Source of the DNA: Thermotoga caldifontis AZM44c09
GTDB taxonomy: Bacteria; Thermotogota; Thermotogae; Thermotogales; DSM-5069
Assembly (NCBI RefSeq): GCF_000828655.1
Contig: NZ_AP014509.1
Span: 558,001-622,000, forward strand
Direction: 5' to 3'
Length of the DNA: 64,000 nucleotides
The translations under genes and the position numbers were made by a program. Position 1 is the stretch's first letter. Each line of letters opens with the position of its first letter. This document shows positions 33,016 through 41,908 of this stretch, piece by piece. The notes under the pieces are model-generated. The model saw nothing but the letters and a program-made list of their open reading frames with translations. It ran no database searches and was not told the origin of the DNA.

Positions 33016-34683
33016 ATGCCAAAGTCGAAAATGTTTATCCTGCTCGCCCTCTTTACTACGTTCATTCTGATTCTGACCAGCTGTGGGGTGCCGGTGCCAC
33101 CGAACTTCTCTGCGACCGTTTACGGGAAAGTCTCCGCGTACGTCGGGGACGTCACTCGACTGAAAAGCTTCCCGGCGTCTTTCTTCATCAGAAGATCGAA
33201 TGCACCGAAGTTCATCGAAAAACAATTCGTGGTCGGATGCAGAACAGAGGTGAGTACAACGGTTCGCCATTCGATCGAAAAATTCGGCACCGTTCTTGAC
33301 GAGCTTTCCGTGGGAGACGAAACTTACTTCCTGGTTCGAACAGATTCTGAAGTACCACAGATCCGCGAAGAACTGTCGAAAATTCCGGGCTTTCTGAGCG
33401 TGGAACCGAACCGGGTTGTAACTGTTTCTGCCATATTCCCAAACGATTCGTACTTCGTTCAACAGTGGAACCTGTCTCTGATCAACCTCCCTTACGCGTG
33501 GACCATAACGACCGGTAGCGACATCGTCACGATCGCCGTCATCGACTCGGGCGTCGATCTTTCACACGAAGACCTCGCGGGGATCTTCGTTCCTGGTTAC
33601 GACTTTGTTCGCAACGATTCGTTTCCAGACGACGAGAACGGTCATGGGACACACGTCACGGGCATCATCGCGGCCTTGACGAACAACTCGAAGGGTGTTG
33701 CGGGTGTCGCCTGGGGTCAGAGAGTCAAGATCATGCCGCTGAAAGTCATGGATGAAACAGGAACGGGCACCGTCTTCAATTTTGCGAAAGCACTCGTTTA
33801 TGCGGTGGATCACGGTGCGAAGATCATCAACGTCTCTCTCGGTGCGAGCCAGCCTTCTTCTGTTGAATACAGCGCTGTGAAGTACGCTTATGAGAACGAT
33901 GTGATCATGGTTTGCGCTGCGGGGAACGATGGAAGCTACGGCGTAGACTATCCTGCGGCCTATCCCGAAACGATCGCGGTTGGAGCGGTGACCATCGACG
34001 CTGTGAGAGCGAGTTATTCCGATTACGGTCCAGAACTCGACGTCGTCGCTCCCGGTGGGGATGAACAAAGTGAAGTTTTGAGCACTTTCCTGGGGAACAC
34101 TTATGCTTATTCGGCCGGGACCTCCATGGCCACACCCCACGTCACGGGCCTTGTGGCGCTGATGGTCTCTCAGGGCATCGTCGGGGTTGAGAACGTGAGA
34201 AACGTGCTGAGACGAACTGCTGTGGATCTTGGTCCTGCGGGGTACGACATAGTATACGGTGAGGGTCTGGTGGATGCCTACGCGGCGCTGACATGGCAGG
34301 ATGGATGGGAACCTCTCGTTGTGTTCGGTGTGGATGAGAACGGCAATGTGGACAGCTACACCGTGGCAGACGGACTTGGACGATTTCAGCTCACGGTCCG
34401 AAAGCCGAGGGTGAAAATCTACGCGTGGATGGACTTCGACGGTGACGATGCGATGGGCGTTGGAGATCTTTACGGCTATTACGGCTACGTGGGAGGAGAT
34501 CCGAGGACTGGCTCACCGATCGTTCTGAGCCTTGAAATGAACGAAATGCGTGAAATCAATTTCAACATCGCTCCGATCGTGGATACGACTCACAGACCTG
34601 TTCTGAGTGCGAAAGATGCCCAGACCCTGAGCGATTACAAAAAGGACGTCATAGAGCAACATTATCGCTCGTTGAGAAAATGA
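33016..34683 (+). CDS. Subtilisin-family serine protease, lipoprotein
   Basis: A 555-residue exported protease. A lipobox ends at Cys23 (FILILTSC), so the mature enzyme is membrane-anchored on the outside. An I9-like propeptide lies at about 60-140. The catalytic triad motifs are VIDSGVDLSHEDL (Asp), DDENGHGTHVTGI (His) and SAGTSMATPHVTGLVALM (Ser), with the oxyanion Asn in VCAAGNDG. The last 120 residues form a beta-rich tail (FGVDENGNVDSY, YAWMDFDGDDAMGVGDL) with Asp-rich turns that may bind calcium. It probably degrades extracellular protein and feeds the amino-acid fermentation encoded nearby. Followed 12 bases later by the creatininase-family gene. Confidence 0.93.
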   Translation: MPKSKMFILLALFTTFILILTSCGVPVPPNFSATVYGKVSAYVGDVTRLKSFPASFFIRRSNAPKFIEKQFVVGCRTEVSTTVRHSIEKFGTVLDELSVGDETYFLVRTDSEVPQIREELSKIPGFLSVEPNRVVTVSAIFPNDSYFVQQWNLSLINLPYAWTITTGSDIVTIAVIDSGVDLSHEDLAGIFVPGYDFVRNDSFPDDENGHGTHVTGIIAALTNNSKGVAGVAWGQRVKIMPLKVMDETGTGTVFNFAKALVYAVDHGAKIINVSLGASQPSSVEYSAVKYAYENDVIMVCAAGNDGSYGVDYPAAYPETIAVGAVTIDAVRASYSDYGPELDVVAPGGDEQSEVLSTFLGNTYAYSAGTSMATPHVTGLVALMVSQGIVGVENVRNVLRRTAVDLGPAGYDIVYGEGLVDAYAALTWQDGWEPLVVFGVDENGNVDSYTVADGLGRFQLTVRKPRVKIYAWMDFDGDDAMGVGDLYGYYGYVGGDPRTGSPIVLSLEMNEMREINFNIAPIVDTTHRPVLSAKDAQTLSDYKKDVIEQHYRSLRK

Positions 34684-34695
34684 AGGAGGTAGAAT

Positions 34696-35544
34696 GTGAA
34701 GGAATACCTTCTTCTGACAGGCGAAGAAGTATCCAGGCTGGACAGAGAGAAGACGGTTTTCGTCTCCGTGATATCTCCCATAGAAACTCACGGAAGCCAC
34801 CTTCCTCTGGGGACGGACGTGTTCATCGCCCGGAGGGTGATGGAAGAAACCTGCCGGTCGCTCGAAAGAGACCACGAAGTTGTGAAGCTGTTCGAACTTC
34901 CTTTAGGCAGCGACGCACAGCCCGTCTTTGGCTCAATCAGTTTGAGCTATGGAACGTTCAAGAGGATCATCTACGAGACCGGAACCCAGCTCGCGAAGAT
35001 GAACTTCAAATACTGGATCGTTTTTGACAACCACGGTGGTCCGAGGCACCAGCTCGCACTCGCAGAAGCTTCAACGAAGCTCAAAAGAAAATACGGTTTC
35101 AACCTCGTCGTACCGTTCCTGCACATCTTTCAGGACATGCTGAACGATTCAGCAGATATTGGTATCGCCCCTGGCATGAACGGTGATGCGAGCGATCTGC
35201 ACGCCGGTACCAACGAAACTTCGCTGATGCTCTGTGTCGATCCCCAACAGGTGAGAACGACGGATTTACCGAGGTACTTTCCCAGAAAGAAGAGTACCCT
35301 CGGAAAACTTTTAAGGTTTCTCCGTGCAGAGAGTCTGGCGGTCACAATCGATTGGATCAGCGATCCAGAGAATCCTCACTATCTTGGTGATCCTTCGCTG
35401 GCGGATCCTGAAAGAGGAAGGAAGATGATCGAATACCACGTGAGAAGATCTCTGGAGCTGTTCGAAAAGGCCAAACGTGGTTCTTACCGACCACCAGAGT
35501 TGTTCAATCCAGTCGTGAGAACGTTGCTCAGACTGGTCAAATGA
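34696..35544 (+). CDS. Creatininase-family amidohydrolase
   Basis: A 282-residue enzyme. Family metal motifs: SPIETHGSHLPLGTD (Glu, His, Asp ligands), VFDNHGGPRHQ (in place of NGHGGN) and DLHAGTNETS (His and Glu). These enzymes hydrolyse cyclic or linear amide bonds in small molecules such as creatinine, formamidopyrimidines and mycofactocin precursor peptides. No mft genes are here, so the substrate is unknown. GTG start with AAGGAGGT upstream; the overlapping ATG at 34694 runs straight into a stop. Probably cotranscribed with the protease gene. Confidence 0.85.
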   Translation: MKEYLLLTGEEVSRLDREKTVFVSVISPIETHGSHLPLGTDVFIARRVMEETCRSLERDHEVVKLFELPLGSDAQPVFGSISLSYGTFKRIIYETGTQLAKMNFKYWIVFDNHGGPRHQLALAEASTKLKRKYGFNLVVPFLHIFQDMLNDSADIGIAPGMNGDASDLHAGTNETSLMLCVDPQQVRTTDLPRYFPRKKSTLGKLLRFLRAESLAVTIDWISDPENPHYLGDPSLADPERGRKMIEYHVRRSLELFEKAKRGSYRPPELFNPVVRTLLRLVK

Positions 35545-35553
35545 AAAAGCGAA

Positions 35554-35572
35554 AGGCCCCGTTTCGGGGCCT
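35554..35572. terminator. Hairpin terminator
   Basis: An 8-bp perfect stem with a TTT loop. The T-rich tail is better on the minus side (TTCGCTTTTT), so it probably ends minus-strand transcripts coming from 35872 as well as the creatininase transcript. Confidence 0.6.
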
Positions 35573-35871
35573 CACTTCTACCTTCTCACCTTTTACTATT
35601 TTATTCTCCGTCTCACGGCTCGGCGGTTTTGCTCGAGCTCGTTGTTCGACTGAAAATTCGATACCGTCAAAGTTCACATTTTCTCAGGGAGCGCTTTTTT
35701 CAAATTTCAAAAAGGATCCGACGATTTGGACTTCACCCAACGTTCTGGGCCACCGTGCACACGACGGTTTCTTTCAAGGAGCGCTCCCCATACATTAGAT
35801 ACGGAGGAAAACTTTGACTTTCGGTAACGGGATGGAATCAGGACGAGGATACGCATTTTATCTGGTTCAGT
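35573..35871. other. Gene-free convergent gap
   Basis: About 300 bases between convergent genes. I see no convincing gene. The octamer GGAGCGCT occurs twice, about 90 bases apart; short frames here lack ribosome sites. Confidence 0.6.
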
Positions 35872-36888
35872 TCAGGTTTTTTCGGCTGCCACTCTTTGTA
35901 ACTCGTGCGCCGTTGCGATGCCGCCGACGATGATGTTCAGATAGTACGTGAAGAAGCGCCACACCAAGAGCGCGGCGACCGTCTTAGGGCCGAACAGATA
36001 CTTGAAAAAGAGCGTGTAGACTCCTTCGGATGCACCCGTTGCACCTGGAGTTGGAACGAAAGAGGCAATCAAGAAGACGACAAGTTGCGTCACGATGACA
36101 TCGAGGTACGGGACGTGGACATCCAGAGATCTTCCCACGAAGTACGTTATGGAGATCTTTGCCCAGACTTCGAGGAAAGCTATGAAAAATGCCACAACCA
36201 TGACCAGAGGACTCTTCGCGGACTGTTTCATGCAATCGTGGAACAATCTGGTTTGTTCGAGCAATCTTTGCTGAAAGAGTTCTTTCCTCTTCACGATCTT
36301 CATCGAGACGAGGAATCTTGATATCTTTGAAACCGTTTTCTCGGCCAGCGTTCTGTTCAGACCGAAGAGCAGGATCAAAAAGAGTACGAAACCGTTCAGC
36401 GCAAAACCGAAGAATGCGAGCAGGGCGAGGTTGGAAATCCTCTTCGCAAACAGAGAATACGCTCTGGCAAGTCCGAGCACGCTCGCACAGGTCACGACGA
36501 TCTGATAGAAGAGAAACCTCGACATGAGCATCGCCGTGGCTTGTCCATACTCGACTCCGCGCTTTCCGAGAAAGGCTATCTGCATGGGTTGACCGCCGGT
36601 CGAGAACGGCGTTATCGCGGAGAAAAACCTGCCCACGAGCGTGTTTTTGAAAAGATAGATGAGCGAGACATTCGTTTTATACGAGCGCGCGAACATCCAC
36701 ACAGTGAGAGTTTCTGCGGACCAGTCAAAGAACGCGATCAAAAGCGTGACAAGGATCCATTTGAGAGTGATTTTCTTCAGCGCGTTCATCGTGGCTTTGA
36801 TGTCCGTAATACCCGCGATCAACAGGACTAAAACCAGGCTGATCAGAACGATCAGGAGTGCCTTCGCTAAATTACTTGCCTTTGCCAC
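35872..36888 (-). CDS. Lysylphosphatidylglycerol-synthase-type flippase-like membrane protein
   Basis: A 338-residue protein with about eight membrane helices. The C-terminal SFVPTPGATGASEGVYTLFF is the hallmark of the PF03706 (AglD/MprF-TM/UPF0104) family, and GRFFSAITPFSTGGQPMQIAFL is the matching N-terminal motif. Such proteins are thought to move or use lipid-linked substrates. The GTG start overlaps the 3' end of the glycosyltransferase gene by 17 bases, so the two probably act together on a membrane glycolipid. Confidence 0.88.
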   Translation of the reverse strand: MAKASNLAKALLIVLISLVLVLLIAGITDIKATMNALKKITLKWILVTLLIAFFDWSAETLTVWMFARSYKTNVSLIYLFKNTLVGRFFSAITPFSTGGQPMQIAFLGKRGVEYGQATAMLMSRFLFYQIVVTCASVLGLARAYSLFAKRISNLALLAFFGFALNGFVLFLILLFGLNRTLAEKTVSKISRFLVSMKIVKRKELFQQRLLEQTRLFHDCMKQSAKSPLVMVVAFFIAFLEVWAKISITYFVGRSLDVHVPYLDVIVTQLVVFLIASFVPTPGATGASEGVYTLFFKYLFGPKTVAALLVWRFFTYYLNIIVGGIATAHELQRVAAEKT

Positions 36889-37891
36889 GGTTCTTCAACA
36901 CTTCCTCGTAAACGAGTTTGAGATTCTGTCCAATGATGGTCAGATCCCTTTCGAGAGCGACCTTTCTGGCGTTTTGGCCGAGTCTTTTTGCTAAATCTCT
37001 ATCTTCAACGAGTTCCTTTATAAATTTCTCGAAATCTTCGTTGCTTTTTCCCTTCAAACAGCTCACACCATCCTGAAGCCAGTCTCTGTAAACAGGTATG
37101 TCCCTCAGAACGATAGCACATTCGCACGATAAAGCTTCAAGCACCGCTATGCCTTCGTTCTCTTCGTAAGACGGGAAGAAAAAGACATCGGCTGCAGAAT
37201 AGGCGCCGACCAGTTCATCCTGTGACATGAATCCAGGAAAGACCACGTTTGGTGGGGGATTTTTCAGAATCTGTCTCACATCCCTCGGAAGCAAAGATGC
37301 TATGTTCTTGGAGCCTATCCATATGAAGTGATAATCCTTCAACTTTTTTGCGACTTCGACGAAATCGTGAATCCCTTTCCTTTTGAACGGCAGTGCCACG
37401 CACAGAACAACTGGTCCGGTCAGATTGAACTTGTCTCTGAAATTCTTCGCCTTCTCTTCGTCCCTTTTGAAGAAATTGGTGTCAACACCGTTCGAAATCA
37501 CTCTCCCCGGCACGGTCACCCCGTAACTCCTCACGACGCTCTCCGTGTACGGTGTTGGGAAGAGCAAAAAGTCAGCTTTCGAGTAGAGTCGACGCAGGCT
37601 GTAGCGTGCGTACTTGGAGTACACGTTGCTGAAGATGAAGCTCTGTCTTATATCTTCGGCCGTGGTGTGAACGTGCCAGACGATCGGAATGTCTCTCGAT
37701 CGACAGCTGCTCGCCACGAACCTCGCACCCGGTCCGATCGTGTTGATGTGCGCCAGGTCGTACTCGTCGTCTACGCTGAGTGTGAAATCCACCTGCACCC
37801 TTTTCAGCGCCTCCATTTGATGCTTCAGAGCGACACCGATCCCGGATCTGGATAGTACCCTCTTTGCCTCAGCGTAGAGCAGAACCTTCAT
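36872..37891 (-). CDS. GT4 family glycosyltransferase, probably glycolipid synthesis
   Basis: A 339-residue GT-B enzyme. N-terminal glycine loop SRSGIGVALKHQ; VPGRVISNGVDTNFF at the domain boundary; donor-binding C-terminal motif FFFPSYEENEGIAVLEALSC, the E-x7-E of family GT4. It transfers a sugar from a nucleotide donor, by its neighbour probably to a diacylglycerol or another lipid, at the cytoplasmic face. GGGGAGGT lies 4 bases before the ATG. Its upstream region is shared with the divergent tRNA-Val promoter. Confidence 0.88.
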   Translation of the reverse strand: MKVLLYAEAKRVLSRSGIGVALKHQMEALKRVQVDFTLSVDDEYDLAHINTIGPGARFVASSCRSRDIPIVWHVHTTAEDIRQSFIFSNVYSKYARYSLRRLYSKADFLLFPTPYTESVVRSYGVTVPGRVISNGVDTNFFKRDEEKAKNFRDKFNLTGPVVLCVALPFKRKGIHDFVEVAKKLKDYHFIWIGSKNIASLLPRDVRQILKNPPPNVVFPGFMSQDELVGAYSAADVFFFPSYEENEGIAVLEALSCECAIVLRDIPVYRDWLQDGVSCLKGKSNEDFEKFIKELVEDRDLAKRLGQNARKVALERDLTIIGQNLKLVYEEVLKNRGKGK

Positions 37892-37903
37892 GCTTACCTC
37901 CCC

Positions 37904-37932
37904 TTGAAATACTTCAGGACAAATGGTACAAT
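37904..37932 (+). promoter_or_regulatory. tRNA-Val promoter
   Basis: TTGAAA (37904-37909) and TACAAT (37927-37932) are exactly 17 bases apart. The tRNA begins 16 bases after the -10 box. Confidence 0.75.
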
Positions 37933-37947
37933 TCTTGTTGCGAGGTT

Positions 37948-38022
37948 GGGTGCGTAGCTCAGAGGGAGAGCGCTTCCCTCACGAGGAAGAGGCCGCAGGT
38001 TCGATTCCTGCCGCACCCACCA
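37948..38022 (+). tRNA. tRNA-Val (anticodon CAC)
   Basis: A 75-base gene. Acceptor arm GGGTGCG pairs with CGCACCC, D arm GCTC/GAGC, anticodon arm CTTCC/GGAAG with loop CTCACGA (anticodon CAC, codon GUG), T arm GCAGG/CCTGC with TTCGATT. The discriminator A and CCA end are encoded. It lies alone between divergent glycosyltransferase and convergent recG; recG's stop begins 3 bases after the CCA. Confidence 0.96.
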
Positions 38023-38024
38023 TT

Positions 38025-40394
38025 TTATCCTACCTTCACCAGTTTCAACCTCTCACCGTACATTCTCTCCATCTTCTGGATCAGCTCTCTGAACCTGTCC
38101 ATATTCTTTACCACAAGCTCGGCATCTTCTCTCGCTCTGAGGAGTAACTGTCTATCTCTCGCCAGATCGGCCACCTTCAGATCTGGCAGGCCATGCTGTC
38201 TCAGACCGAGTATTTCTCCAGGTCCCCTGATCTGCATGTCGTACTCAGCAACTTCGAAGCCGTTCTTCGTGTTTGCAAAATATCTGAGTCTTTCTAAGGC
38301 CTCCTCATCGACGTTGCCGACCACCAGAAAGCAGTAGCCCTGTCTGCTGCCCCTGCCGATCCTCCCGCGCAGCTGGTGCAGCTGCGCCAGGCCGAACCTC
38401 TCTGGATTTTCTATGACCATCACGGTCGCGTTCGGAATGTCTATACCCACTTCTATGACGGTTGTGGAAACTAATATGTCGAAGTCACCGCGGGCGAACT
38501 GTTCCATCACGGCATCCTTTTCCTGCTGACTCATCCTTCCGTGCAACAGACCAACTCTCAAATCTTTGAAAACTTCCCGGGACAGTTTCTCGTACATCTG
38601 TGTCGCTGCCTTCACCTGCAGCTTGTCCGATTCCTCGATGAGTGGGTACACTATGAACGCCTGACCGCCTTCAGCAACCTCTTTCCTGACGAATTCGAAA
38701 ACTTGGTCGATCTTCGTCACGCTCACCAGGATCGTTTTCACATCTTTTCTTCCAGGTGGCATCTCGTCAATGATCGTCAAATCGAGGTCACCATAAACGG
38801 CCAGTGCGAGCGTTCTCGGTATGGGTGTTGCGGTCATGACGAGCGTGTCCACCGCCGCACCCTTGCTGATCAGTGCCTCTCTCTGTCTGACACCGAACCG
38901 GTGTTGCTCATCTATGATCACGAGTCCCAAATTGTTGAATTCAACGTCTTCCTGGATGAGCGCGTGCGTACCTATGACAACCGCGATCTGTCCGGATTTG
39001 AGAAATCTCTTGATCTTGTCCTTTTCAGACCTGCTCGTGTCACCCAGCAGTAGGGCCGTCTTGATTCCGAGGTTTTCGAAGGCTGGAGCCATCCTCCTGT
39101 AATGCTGCGTTGCGAGTATAGAGGTTGGTGCCATCACGGCTGCCTGAAAGCCCGCTTCGAAGTTATCCACTATGGCGAGCTGCGCCACGACCGTTTTTCC
39201 GCAGCCCACATCGCCCTGGAGCAACCTGCTCATGGGACGTGGCGAACGCATGTCTTCCCTTATTTCTTCATGGGCCCTCTTCTGAGCGTTGGTCAATTCG
39301 AAAGGAAGGCTTTTCAGAAACTCCTGTGCCAGCTTCCCTTCGATCTTTTTTGCTATGCCCCCTATGGATTCGAGCGTGTGTCTGGAGAGCAACATGGCCA
39401 GCTGCAGATACAACAGTTCTTCGTAGGCGAGTCTTTCTCTGGATTTTTCGAGCTGGTGCATCGTCTTTGGAAAATGCATCCCGTACAGTGCCGTGGCGAG
39501 GTCTATCAACTTTCTTTTCTGAATGAATTCGGCGGGCAGTTCATCCTGAACTCCCACAACGCAATGTATGTTCTGCCTCACAAGTTTTCGAAACTCTTTC
39601 TGGCTTATACCTTCGGTCAGGGGATAGATCGGGAGTATCTCGAGGACGTTGGAGTTTTCAACCGGTTCCACTTCGGGATTGACGATCTCCAGGCCGCCAA
39701 AGGTGCCTTTCTTCACCGTGCCGGTGACGAAGACCTCTCTGCCCTTCAACGTTTGGAGTTGCTTATAAATGAATTCCTGGTTGAACCATTTGAGGAGTAG
39801 ATGGTGTATGCCGTCCGCGAGCACCGCGGCCACGATCTTCATGGTTGGAAGTTCTTTGATCTCCACGTTCGTTATCTTTCCCTTCGTGGTGACCTTCTCA
39901 CCGATCAGAACGTCTTTGATCGGAAGCACTCTGCGTCGATCTTCATAGTCACGCGGGAAGTACGTCACGAGGTCCTTCAACGTGTTTATCCCGAGCTTTT
40001 GCAAGATCTTTTCCCTTTTCGGCCCCACACCGCGCGCGTACTTTATCTCGAGCGACAGCTGCTTGGCCTGCGATGGATCGGGCCTGGAAAAGAAATGCCA
40101 CGATCTGTACCTTTCGATCATGCCCAACGCGTGGTTCAAGCGTTTGAGAGCACGTTCCTTCGGAAGTTCCACGATCGGTTCAAGGTAGTTCATCAGCTGT
40201 TCCAATCTTTCACGTGCGTCCGGATCCTCGAGAAGAGGATCTTGGAGGAACTCCTTGCTTCGATGGATCCAGTCAGAGATCTGCTGGAAGGAGGCCTGGC
40301 TGTCGAGAACTTTGAGAACGAGTTCTTCGAGTTGGTCGAAGAACTCCTCAACGAGAATGGGTCTCGCCGATGAAAATTCTTGTCTGGCCTTCAT
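38025..40394 (-). CDS. recG: ATP-dependent DNA helicase RecG
   Basis: A 789-residue branch-migration helicase. An extra N-terminal region (about 1-110) precedes the wedge/OB domain (RRVLPIKDVLIGEKVTTKG). Helicase motifs: LLQGDVGCGKTVVAQ (Walker A), LVIIDEQHRFGV (DExH), VMTATPIPRTLAL, LLHGRMSQQEKD, STTVIEVGIDIPNATVM and LRGRIGRGSRQGYCFLV. It remodels stalled replication forks and Holliday junctions. ATG at 40394 is preferred over a TTG at 40406. The start lies inside the preceding 50-residue gene, so translation is coupled. Confidence 0.95.
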   Translation of the reverse strand: MKARQEFSSARPILVEEFFDQLEELVLKVLDSQASFQQISDWIHRSKEFLQDPLLEDPDARERLEQLMNYLEPIVELPKERALKRLNHALGMIERYRSWHFFSRPDPSQAKQLSLEIKYARGVGPKREKILQKLGINTLKDLVTYFPRDYEDRRRVLPIKDVLIGEKVTTKGKITNVEIKELPTMKIVAAVLADGIHHLLLKWFNQEFIYKQLQTLKGREVFVTGTVKKGTFGGLEIVNPEVEPVENSNVLEILPIYPLTEGISQKEFRKLVRQNIHCVVGVQDELPAEFIQKRKLIDLATALYGMHFPKTMHQLEKSRERLAYEELLYLQLAMLLSRHTLESIGGIAKKIEGKLAQEFLKSLPFELTNAQKRAHEEIREDMRSPRPMSRLLQGDVGCGKTVVAQLAIVDNFEAGFQAAVMAPTSILATQHYRRMAPAFENLGIKTALLLGDTSRSEKDKIKRFLKSGQIAVVIGTHALIQEDVEFNNLGLVIIDEQHRFGVRQREALISKGAAVDTLVMTATPIPRTLALAVYGDLDLTIIDEMPPGRKDVKTILVSVTKIDQVFEFVRKEVAEGGQAFIVYPLIEESDKLQVKAATQMYEKLSREVFKDLRVGLLHGRMSQQEKDAVMEQFARGDFDILVSTTVIEVGIDIPNATVMVIENPERFGLAQLHQLRGRIGRGSRQGYCFLVVGNVDEEALERLRYFANTKNGFEVAEYDMQIRGPGEILGLRQHGLPDLKVADLARDRQLLLRAREDAELVVKNMDRFRELIQKMERMYGERLKLVKVG

Positions 40395-40500
40395 AGACCA
40401 CACCAATTCTCGCCCTGATCAGCTGGTCGAGGCAGATGAGGAGGATCGAAACGATCAGAGCCACCATTATGCTGGCAACGATCATGAATCCCTTTCTCAT
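40348..40500 (-). CDS. 50-residue single-pass membrane protein between hpt and recG
   Basis: A small frame (MRKGFMIVASIMVALIVSIL at the N-terminus, then a soluble tail ending GETHSR). Its ATG overlaps the hpt stop (ATGA) and its last 47 bases overlap the recG start in another frame. One hydrophobic helix covers residues about 6-25 and is preceded by Arg-Lys, so the N-terminus should be inside; it could also be an uncleaved signal anchor. Family unknown. The tight overlaps on both sides argue for real translation. Confidence 0.55.
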   Translation of the reverse strand: MRKGFMIVASIMVALIVSILLICLDQLIRARIGVVYEGQTRIFIGETHSR

Positions 40501-41018
40501 GTGTCGTTCTTCAGATACCCTATGAAGGGAAGATTCCTGTACTTTTCGTCGTAGTCTAAACCATAACCGATCAAAAAGACGTCCTGCACCTTGAATCCGA
40601 CGAAGTCTATCGGGATGCCGTGCTGGTACTTCTCTTTTTCGATCAGTGTGGCCACTTTGAGGTCCGCCGGCTTGTACTTCCTCAGATAGTTCAGGATGTA
40701 CCTGAGCGTGTTGCCTGTGTCGACGATGTCTTCGACAACGAGCACGTACTTTCCCTGAAGTGGCTCGTCCACCCAGGATTTGACCCTTATCCTTCCAGTG
40801 GACTCGGTTCCCGCGTAGCTCGATACGTGCACGAAAGAGTAATTGACGTTCATGTTCAAATTCAGCACGAGCTCGCTGAAAAAGTGGATCGAGCCCTTCA
40901 ACACGCAAATAGCGTGCAGGGTATCCGTCTTGTCTTTGTAGTAGTTTTCGATCTCTCTGGCAAGCTGTTTGATGCGCTCTTTGATGGTCTTCTCCTCGAG
41001 CAGGACTTCTACAGTCAC
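40497..41018 (-). CDS. hpt: Hypoxanthine phosphoribosyltransferase
   Basis: A 173-residue purine salvage enzyme joining hypoxanthine or guanine to PRPP. The PRPP-binding motif VLVVEDIVDTGNTLRYIL is intact. The ICVLKGSIHFFSEL loop, FVHVSSYAGTESTGR flexible loop and FVGFKVQDVFLIGYGLDYDEKYRNLP C-terminal part (pattern VGY.LDY.E.YRNLP) are typical. GTG at 41018 has AAGGAGG 6 bases upstream; longer starts lack a site. Confidence 0.94.
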   Translation of the reverse strand: MTVEVLLEEKTIKERIKQLAREIENYYKDKTDTLHAICVLKGSIHFFSELVLNLNMNVNYSFVHVSSYAGTESTGRIRVKSWVDEPLQGKYVLVVEDIVDTGNTLRYILNYLRKYKPADLKVATLIEKEKYQHGIPIDFVGFKVQDVFLIGYGLDYDEKYRNLPFIGYLKNDT

Positions 41019-41031
41019 GTGCTGCCTCCTT

Positions 41032-41664
41032 TCAGATGGTAGGAACATACACTGCTGCTCGCTGAGATTTTACATCTTCCGTCAGTTCGAACGAACTTTC
41101 GGACAGTCTTTTAACGTTCGTGAAGAACTTGAGAAAATCCTCCACAGGACTGAGATCGAACTTGATGTACTTCGTCCTGTAATGCATGGGAACGACGACG
41201 TTCGGTTGAAGCTGTTCCACGATCTTTTTCGCTTCTTCTGGGCCCACCGTGAACGTACCGCCGACAGGGATCAAAAGGACGTTCGGTTGACCGATCTGTT
41301 GAACCTGCTGCTGATCGAGTACATGACCGAGGTCTCCAAGGTGCACTATTTTCCAGTCTGGAAATTCGAACACGAACACGATGTTCGTACCTCTTCTGGT
41401 ACCCCCGGCCTCGTCGTGGAAGGTTTTCACACCCCTGATCTTGAGATTCTTGAAGCTGTACTCACCTGGTTCTTTGATCAGCTGGAATTCTCCTCTGAGC
41501 AGCCGATGCGCGTTGTGATCGAAATGCTGATGGCTTTCGGTGACGATGTCGGGAGAAACGTTTGGAACCCTGTAGCCAACGGAACTGTCGAAAGGATCCG
41601 TCAGGATGCTGATGCCACCGTGCTGGATGAGAAAACACGCATGCCCATACCACGTGAGTTTCAT
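41032..41664 (-). CDS. Metallo-beta-lactamase-fold hydrolase (UPF0173 type)
   Basis: A 210-residue MBL-fold protein. Metal motif ESHQHFDHN (HxHxDH), later HLGDLGHVL and PNVVVPMHYRTKY complete the zinc site. N-terminal KLTWYGHACFLI is the UPF0173 signature. A small-molecule hydrolase of unknown substrate. The ATG at 41664 has AGGGGG upstream; a TTG two codons earlier is possible. First gene of the hpt-recG operon. Confidence 0.88.
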   Translation of the reverse strand: MKLTWYGHACFLIQHGGISILTDPFDSSVGYRVPNVSPDIVTESHQHFDHNAHRLLRGEFQLIKEPGEYSFKNLKIRGVKTFHDEAGGTRRGTNIVFVFEFPDWKIVHLGDLGHVLDQQQVQQIGQPNVLLIPVGGTFTVGPEEAKKIVEQLQPNVVVPMHYRTKYIKFDLSPVEDFLKFFTNVKRLSESSFELTEDVKSQRAAVYVPTI

Positions 41665-41848
41665 ATCCAATCCCCCTGTGAGAAATTATAGCAAGCTGTC
41701 GAGGATCCTTTGCGGTGAGACCCAACCGCGAGGTTATTTGTCAGTCACAGGTAACGAGTGCTATACAGTTTGCAAACATAGAAATTATCGTATATATAAT
41801 GCCTATGAAAAGGCACATTTGAAAACATACAAAATCATCGACTCCCCC

Positions 41849-41877
41849 TTGACAAGCCGTTGACACCTCAATATAAT
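41849..41877 (+). promoter_or_regulatory. Consensus promoter of the dnaK operon
   Basis: TTGACA (41849-41854) and TATAAT (41872-41877) are 17 bases apart, a perfect housekeeping-sigma promoter. A second TATAAT lies at 41795-41800, followed by a small GCCT/AGGC hairpin, and may be an additional start. No full CIRCE element is seen in the 240-base gap. Confidence 0.75.
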
Positions 41878-41908
41878 GAAGGTGGAAATGTTCCGGGAGG
41901 TGAAAGAA

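Noticed and set aside
37948-38022. tRNA-Val as an integration site for a mobile element
   Set aside because: No integrase, no repeated tRNA 3' end and normal neighbours (recG) on the 3' side.
41750-41765. CIRCE heat-shock element upstream of dnaK
   Set aside because: GAGTGCTA is present, but the matching TTAGCACTC half at nine bases is not.
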